Translations under genes and position numbers: made by a program | The notes under the pieces: generated by a model | Database searches by the model: none | The model's input: the letters and a program-made list of their open reading frames with translations, nothing else | What the model was told of the DNA's origin: nothing | Shown: piece after piece, positions 58,383 through 62,980 of the stretch | Layout: the number at the start of each line of letters is the position of its first letter | Position numbering within the stretch: position 1 is the first letter of the stretch | DNA from: SIG440 sp045648205 | GTDB taxonomy: Bacteria; Bacillota; Clostridia; Monoglobales; Monoglobaceae | NCBI GenBank assembly: GCA_045648205.1 | Contig: JAZRNM010000037.1 | Location: 1 to 62,980 of the forward strand | Direction of reading: 5' to 3' | Length of the DNA stretch: 62,980 nt

Positions 58383-58964
58383 TTATCCAAGCTTCAATTC
58401 GTGAACATCCAGATGTGGCTTGTGGTAGTTTTCGAGAAAATCAAGAACTCCATCGGGGGTGGCACAGTATTCGTACAGGTTTTTGCAGCCGTCACGAATG
58501 AATCTCTCATCAACTGAGAGCTGCAGAAAGGCTTCAAGATTTTTGTAATAGCCGTTTATGTCATAGAGCACAATCGCTTTTGAGTGTCTGCCAAGCTGTT
58601 TGAGCGTCAGCACCTGGAAAAACTCCTCAAAAGTTCCAATCCCACCGGGAACCACAACAAAGGCATCACAAAGATTTTCCATTTTTGTTTTTCTTTCTGC
58701 CATTGTTTCGGTGAATATGAGCTCGGTGCAATCATCAAAAATTTCTTCTATGTTCTCGTCACGGAAAAATTGGGGAATTATTCCAAAAACGTCTCCGCCA
58801 CCCTTGCGTACGCCGCGCGCTGCGGCGCCCATAAGTCCGTGTCCGCCGGCACCAAAAACAAGAGAATGTCCATTCTTTGCCATTGCTTCGCCAAGTTTTT
58901 CTACCTCAGCTATATATGAATTATCAATTTCGTTGCTGGCTGCGCCAAACACGCATATTTTCAT
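58383..58964 (-). CDS. LOG family (TIGR00730) nucleotide phosphoribohydrolase
   Basis: A 193-residue Rossmann-fold protein. KICVFGAASNEID starts it, LVFGAGGHGLMGAAARGV follows, and FVVVPGGIGTFEEFFQVL is the PGGxGTxxE signature of lysine-decarboxylase-like LOG proteins. The family removes ribose-5-phosphate from nucleotide monophosphates (cytokinin activation in plants and some bacteria); the natural substrate here is unknown. The ATG at 58964 follows AAGGAG; the longer frame to 59138 overlaps the next gene and lacks family residues. Single-gene terminator downstream. Confidence 0.92.
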   Translation of the reverse strand: MKICVFGAASNEIDNSYIAEVEKLGEAMAKNGHSLVFGAGGHGLMGAAARGVRKGGGDVFGIIPQFFRDENIEEIFDDCTELIFTETMAERKTKMENLCDAFVVVPGGIGTFEEFFQVLTLKQLGRHSKAIVLYDINGYYKNLEAFLQLSVDERFIRDGCKNLYEYCATPDGVLDFLENYHKPHLDVHELKLG

Positions 58965-59019
58965 AGTACATTTCTCCTTTATATCTTTTTGATTTCTATT
59001 ATTATATGCAAAAAGCGGA

Positions 59020-61302
59020 CTATTTGATAAGGTCAATTGCCATTTCAGCATTTTTGTTTGCCAAAATCTTATACTGTGTGCTTTTTTCGGAGAGCTTTTG
59101 GCAAATGGTATCTCTGTTTTCAAAAATTTCGTCAGCAAAGGAAAGAAGCTTATCTGTGTCTATTTCCTCCACATTCATTGAAAAACTTTGTTCAGCAGCT
59201 TCCATAACAGCACTTACCTTTGGGTCGTAATCAAGAGCGATTACGGGAACATTGTTTTTTATTGCATAAATAAGTGTGTGAAGCCTCATTCCCAGAACAA
59301 ATTTTGCTTTTCCCACTATTCCAAGAATTGTCTGAGGAGAAAGTTCTCTTTTGAAAATTCCGCAGGGAACGGTGATTTTTTCGGAAAGACTTTCTGAGAT
59401 TTTTCTGTCATAGGGATTCTGCATAGGCAAAATCAAAGGAAAAACATTATATTTTTCAGAAACAAGGCGGGCAAAGTCAGAAACTTTTTCTACAAAAGCT
59501 TCGTCGCTGCTTTTCCATTCCCTCACCGAGATTATGAAAAATTCTTTTTCGGGAGTACACCCTGCGTCATTAAGGGCTGTTTCGACCAAGCCTTGGTCGG
59601 CGTTTTCCAATGAATAAACTGGGTCAGCTGTCACAAAAACAGGAATTCTGTCCTCCAAAATCGGAGAAAGCTCCTCTTTTGAGGCTTTTTCGCGCAGGGT
59701 GACAAGGTCAGCTCTGTTTACCGCATTTTTTACAAGTCTCAGGTTTCCCTTCCTTCTGATTGGACCAATACCGTTGGCATAAAGCATAACCTTTGCTCCG
59801 CAAAGCTTTGCTGTCCACATAATAAACAGATAATAATAAAGAGATTTTGAGCTTGTTATGTCCTGAAGGAGACTTCCACCGCCGCTTATAAGCAATTTTG
59901 TTCGCCTTAGAAGCCTGATTATCTTGCCAATATTAAATCTGTCTATGGAATCAACTCCATATATTTTCGAGGTTTCCTGAGGGTTTTTTGAGAGAACTGT
60001 TATGGAAATGTTGGGGCACTTCTCCTTCAGAATTTTGATGATCGACCACAAAATTGAGTCATCACCGCTGTTGTGGAAGCCATAGTATCCCGAAAGCACA
60101 ACATCTGTGGTGCGTTTGCTGTTTCCGTGAGGGAGATATTTTTCAATATCTGAAAGTTCCTCAACCGAAACCTCGTTTATTTTTGAGTTCTTGATAATTG
60201 AAACATACATTTTTATGGCATCGTCTGCCATTGTTTCAACCGAGTAATATTTTTTCACAGTTTCAAGGGAAAAATCTCCCAAAGAATTTTTCCAGTCCGC
60301 ATTTTCAGGGGCAAGAACCTTGAGCAGGTCGTCACGAAGCTGCTCCATTGTGGTCATTTCACATCCTCGACAGCAGAAGTTTGTGTCAATGGATATCTGG
60401 AGCTTGTTTTGATCAAAAATGCCGATGTAACCCTCATTGCCTGCTATTATTGCAGGCTTTCTGCACGCCATAGCCTCAAGTGCTGCGCGGCTTACACCAA
60501 CAAAAACGTCACCCGATGCCACAAACTTGTTTATATCTGTGCGGCCGCCGGTGGCAATTATGATGCGTTTGCCAAGCGTTGCGTTCATATTTTCGGTTTC
60601 TTCGTTTATTGATGCAAAATCGTTTCCGCCGCCCACAATAACAACCTCAAGATTGGGTATTTTTTCAAGCAGAAATGGAACGGCTTCAATGAGCTTATGT
60701 GCTGCAAAGCTGCGGTCTGTGTCCATTCGGCTCACATAAACAATTCGTGTTTTGTTTTCGCCAAAGCTAAATTCTTTTGCCACATCCGAAAAATCTACAT
60801 TTTCAGAAAACTTCTCCATATCAACGCCGTTGATGGTTACGCGGATGTTGTCCGCTTCGCAACCATAGTTGTCAATGAGATATTTTTTGATGTCGTCACT
60901 AACCGCCAGGGAACGCTGTCCCCAATTGCTCAGGAGATTGAAAGGAAATCTTGTGTTGAAAACCCAATGTGCAGTGGTGACAAATCTGAAATTATATTTC
61001 TTTTGGAGCAGACCACACAAGAATCCCGGAATTCGGGCATGAGCGTGAACCACGTCAATCTTGTAATCCAAAATGATTCGTTCAAGCTTTTTGTAGGCAC
61101 TCAGAACCGACCCGATAGCCTTGTTGTGGAGTGCAACATCAAAGTGTTTGATGCCTGCCTCCTCAAGCTCGCGGACATAAGCACCGCCGTTTGATGCCAC
61201 GCAAATCTCAATGCCACGTCTTGCCAGAGCCTTTGAAAGCTCAACAATATGGGTTTCTGCGCCGCCTATATCCAATTGCATAGTAGCCATTAAAATTCTC
61301 AT
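59020..61302 (-). CDS. Fused GT4 glycosyltransferase and polysaccharide pyruvyltransferase (CsaB-like)
   Basis: A 760-residue fusion. Residues 1-385 are a GT-B glycosyltransferase of family 4: IGGAETHIVELSKALARRG, VDVVHAHARIPGF and SRAALEAMACRKPAIIAG with the nucleotide-sugar binding Glu. Residues 400-745 are a CsaB-type pyruvyltransferase: GYYGFHNSGDDSILWSII, LLISGGGSLLQDITS, YANGIGPI, VTADPVYSL and GMRLHTLIYAI. CsaB adds pyruvate ketals to wall polymers so that SLH-domain proteins can bind. Making both steps in one protein suggests sugar addition and pyruvylation of the same polymer. The ATG at 61302 begins the GT domain; upstream in-frame codons overlap the LCP gene. Confidence 0.88.
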   Translation of the reverse strand: MRILMATMQLDIGGAETHIVELSKALARRGIEICVASNGGAYVRELEEAGIKHFDVALHNKAIGSVLSAYKKLERIILDYKIDVVHAHARIPGFLCGLLQKKYNFRFVTTAHWVFNTRFPFNLLSNWGQRSLAVSDDIKKYLIDNYGCEADNIRVTINGVDMEKFSENVDFSDVAKEFSFGENKTRIVYVSRMDTDRSFAAHKLIEAVPFLLEKIPNLEVVIVGGGNDFASINEETENMNATLGKRIIIATGGRTDINKFVASGDVFVGVSRAALEAMACRKPAIIAGNEGYIGIFDQNKLQISIDTNFCCRGCEMTTMEQLRDDLLKVLAPENADWKNSLGDFSLETVKKYYSVETMADDAIKMYVSIIKNSKINEVSVEELSDIEKYLPHGNSKRTTDVVLSGYYGFHNSGDDSILWSIIKILKEKCPNISITVLSKNPQETSKIYGVDSIDRFNIGKIIRLLRRTKLLISGGGSLLQDITSSKSLYYYLFIMWTAKLCGAKVMLYANGIGPIRRKGNLRLVKNAVNRADLVTLREKASKEELSPILEDRIPVFVTADPVYSLENADQGLVETALNDAGCTPEKEFFIISVREWKSSDEAFVEKVSDFARLVSEKYNVFPLILPMQNPYDRKISESLSEKITVPCGIFKRELSPQTILGIVGKAKFVLGMRLHTLIYAIKNNVPVIALDYDPKVSAVMEAAEQSFSMNVEEIDTDKLLSFADEIFENRDTICQKLSEKSTQYKILANKNAEMAIDLIK

Positions 61303-61327
61303 AGTAATTTTACTCAGCCTTTCCGCT

Positions 61328-62308
61328 TTATTTGGTGTCCTCTGTTGTTTCGGTATTCTCCACAGCCGTGGGGCTGAAAACCGTTTCCACCAATTCACGC
61401 ATTTTTGCGTCATTGCACAAATAGTATGAAACTCCACCTATCATCTGAGGAGCACCGGGGAGCTGATGCATTTTTACGTTTTCGGAGTCAATTTTGCTGA
61501 TTGAACCCAGATGCTTTACCAAATCTCTTGCTGTGTAGTTGGTGCGGACATTTTTGCAGACAACCTCAAACAGCTCGCCTGCTTTAAGTAAATATTTTGG
61601 CTGAAGCTTTTGCTTGATGAGAGCCTTGACGAAGGCCTGCTGAGCTTCTATTCTGCCCAAATCGCCCGTTGCATATCCCTTGTAGCCTGGGTTGCCCTGT
61701 CTGAATCTCACAAAATCGTGTGCTGCCTCTCCGTCAAGATGCTGCATTCCTGCTGGCAAGTCAATGTGAAGGTTCTGAATGGGGTCATCATATTTCATAT
61801 GGAAGGGAATCTCAAAATCAACACCGCCAAGGGCATCGATTATCTCCTTGAATCCGTCAAAGTTGACACTCATAAAATAGTGAATGGGAAGTCCGGTCAG
61901 GAGCTTTACCTTCTGAACGCTCAATTCCTCGGGCTCCTGAATGTTGCCCCTTGCAACCTCTTGTGCACCAATGCCGATTGCTGCATTAATCTTTTGGTAG
62001 CCCTTGCCCATCTGAATACGGGTGTCACGGGGGATGGAGAGAATATTTACTTTGCCTGTGCGGCCATTGAGGCTCACAAGCATTGTGGTGTCACTTCTCA
62101 TTCCGCCCTTGTCAACTCCAAGAAGCAAAATGTTGACAATGCCCACATCTTTGTCCTGCTTGTCAAGTGATGCCAGGGTTATTTCATCGCCAAGATAAAG
62201 CCCGGCAACAAGTTGTGCGGACAAAACACCGCCAACGGTGGCGAGGACCAAACAAAATAAGCAAACTATTGAAAGAATGATTTTCCCTTTTTTCCCGAAT
62301 ATACTCAT
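61328..62308 (-). CDS. LCP family wall-polymer ligase (LytR-CpsA-Psr)
   Basis: A 326-residue protein with one N-terminal membrane helix (residues 9-31) and an extracellular LCP domain. LLLGVDKGGMRSDTTMLVSL, ILSIPRDTRIQMG and GYATGDLGRIEAQQAFVKAL give the conserved Asp and Arg residues that bind the polyprenyl diphosphate. LCP enzymes link teichoic acids or capsules to peptidoglycan. It lies 25 bases upstream of the GT4-CsaB fusion on the same strand, so the two probably build and attach one secondary wall polymer. GAAAGG precedes the ATG. Confidence 0.94.
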   Translation of the reverse strand: MSIFGKKGKIILSIVCLFCLVLATVGGVLSAQLVAGLYLGDEITLASLDKQDKDVGIVNILLLGVDKGGMRSDTTMLVSLNGRTGKVNILSIPRDTRIQMGKGYQKINAAIGIGAQEVARGNIQEPEELSVQKVKLLTGLPIHYFMSVNFDGFKEIIDALGGVDFEIPFHMKYDDPIQNLHIDLPAGMQHLDGEAAHDFVRFRQGNPGYKGYATGDLGRIEAQQAFVKALIKQKLQPKYLLKAGELFEVVCKNVRTNYTARDLVKHLGSISKIDSENVKMHQLPGAPQMIGGVSYYLCNDAKMRELVETVFSPTAVENTETTEDTK

Positions 62309-62379
62309 TTGAATCGTTGCCTTTCGTCAATTATATTGTAGCTTATTCTATCACAAACCGCAATTTGTGTCAAATTGTG

Positions 62380-62661
62380 TTACATTTCGCAGAGGTTCTT
62401 CTCAGACCGCTTATAAAGGACAAATTTGTTGCCGATGGTCTGGACTACCTGTGCGCCTGTTTTTTCTGCCAGCTCCTCTGCTGCCTCACGGACATCCATC
62501 AGGGAGTTTTCAAGCACGTGAACCTTGATGAGCTCACGGGCAAGGAGTGCATTTGAGATGAGCTCCACCATGTTTTCACCTATTCCATCTTTTCCTATTT
62601 GATAAAGGCTGGGGATTTTACTTGCCAGACTCTTTAAATATGCTCTTTCCTTACTTGTCAT
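62380..62661 (-). CDS. YhbY family RNA-binding protein (CRM domain)
   Basis: A 93-residue protein formed by a single CRM domain: RAYLKSLASKIPSLYQIGKDGI, then the LIKVHVLE-like strand and AEELAEKTGAQVVQTIGNKFVLYKR with the GxxG-type loop. In E. coli YhbY binds pre-50S ribosomal particles. AGGAGG stands 10 bases before its ATG. It follows rsmA by 2 bases, so both are ribosome-related genes on one transcript. In many Bacillota it lies next to obg or nadD instead. Confidence 0.92.
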   Translation of the reverse strand: MTSKERAYLKSLASKIPSLYQIGKDGIGENMVELISNALLARELIKVHVLENSLMDVREAAEELAEKTGAQVVQTIGNKFVLYKRSEKNLCEM

Positions 62662-62663
62662 TT

Positions 62664-62980
62664 TTAAATACCTCCTAAAATATCTGACAGCCTTGCAAAC
62701 TCTGAAAGGCTCAGTTTTTCTCCTCGTATGTTTGGGTCAAGCCCCATTTCTTCGAGAGCTTTCTGGACGGAATCCTTTCCCATATTGATATAAGGACTCT
62801 TCGAAAGTGCGTTGAGGAGAGTCTTTCGTCTTTGTCCGAATGCTGATTTTATTATTGCAAACATAAGTTTTTTGTCATTTACCGAAACGGTGGGTTTGTC
62901 CTGAACCTCCAGACGGATAACAACCGAAGCCACCTTTGGCTGAGGCATAAAGCAATGTGGCTCTGCCTTTGCGATGATTG
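62664..62980 (-). CDS. rsmA: 16S rRNA dimethyladenosine transferase RsmA (C-terminal part)
   Basis: The last 105 residues of RsmA (KsgA); the gene runs out of the right edge of the window. CFMPQPKVASVVIRLE corresponds to the conserved FxPxPKVdSaVvrl stretch, followed by IIKSAFGQRRKTLLNALSK, the helical domain motif. RsmA dimethylates A1518 and A1519 of 16S rRNA late in 30S assembly. The catalytic SAM-binding half is outside the window. Confidence 0.93.
   Translation of the reverse strand, partial: IIAKAEPHCFMPQPKVASVVIRLEVQDKPTVSVNDKKLMFAIIKSAFGQRRKTLLNALSKSPYINMGKDSVQKALEEMGLDPNIRGEKLSLSEFARLSDILGGI

Noticed and set aside
1..62980. CRISPR array, insertion sequence or prophage
   Set aside because: No regularly spaced repeats, transposase, integrase or phage structural gene was seen on either strand.

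Overview
This window looks like a replication-origin region from a spore-forming member of the Bacillota, most likely class Clostridia. The reasons are: spore genes (germination protease gpr, spoVG, a BofC-like protein), a PolC-type DNA polymerase III, AAGGAGG-type ribosome binding sites, TTGACA-17-TATAAT promoters, and the Firmicute gene sets dnaN-recF-remB-gyrB, ispG-polC and parA-parB with parS sites. I cannot name a genus from the sequence alone.

Layout. 1-5 kb: the end of a Na+-pumping decarboxylase beta subunit plus its carboxyltransferase partner, then a leftward rsmE-prmC-DUF1385 group. 5-12.7 kb: gpr, small membrane proteins, a BofC-like protein divergent from a class A PBP, an ABC exporter and murC. 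12.8-18.8 kb: spoVG, gyrA, an orphan sugar-ABC ATPase, purC and an unknown gene. 19-22.2 kb: an AT-rich accessory module (a membrane-anchored HNH nuclease and an Abi/HEPN protein) placed exactly at the 3' end of the tmRNA gene and bracketed by a 15-bp direct repeat of that end; then ssrA and smpB. 22.3-30.2 kb: a WalK-like kinase, two giant paralogous double-GT2 glycosyltransferases and a Wzt-like ATPase. 30.2-36 kb: folA, thyA, gyrB, remB, recF, dnaN, all leftward.

36.0-36.5 kb is a non-coding, very AT-rich stretch with DnaA boxes, flanked by divergent gene strings: the probable oriC. dnaA itself is absent. To the right run ferredoxin, rsmG, mntP and a PfkB kinase; then a phosphohexomutase (leftward), rpiB, ispG, polC, tex, a MATE transporter, two parS sites, parA-parB, a membrane coiled-coil gene and serS. 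54-57.9 kb: class II aldolase, an LtaS-like enzyme, ireB and a tandem-AbrB regulator. 58.0-58.2 kb: tRNA-Met and tRNA-Glu followed by a repeat that is also found next to the ssrA-end copy. 58.4-63 kb: a LOG-family enzyme, a GT4-pyruvyltransferase fusion, an LCP ligase, yhbY and the C-terminal part of rsmA.

Themes: chromosome replication and segregation; cell-wall and secondary-polymer synthesis (PBP, murC, GT2 pair, Wzt-like ATPase, LtaS-like, GT4-CsaB, LCP); sporulation; and one small mobile, probably defensive, module at ssrA. The most notable items are that module, the repeat family starting directly after CCA ends, the oriC without dnaA, a DnaA-box cluster inside the gyrA tail, the AbrB duplication and the GT4-CsaB fusion.
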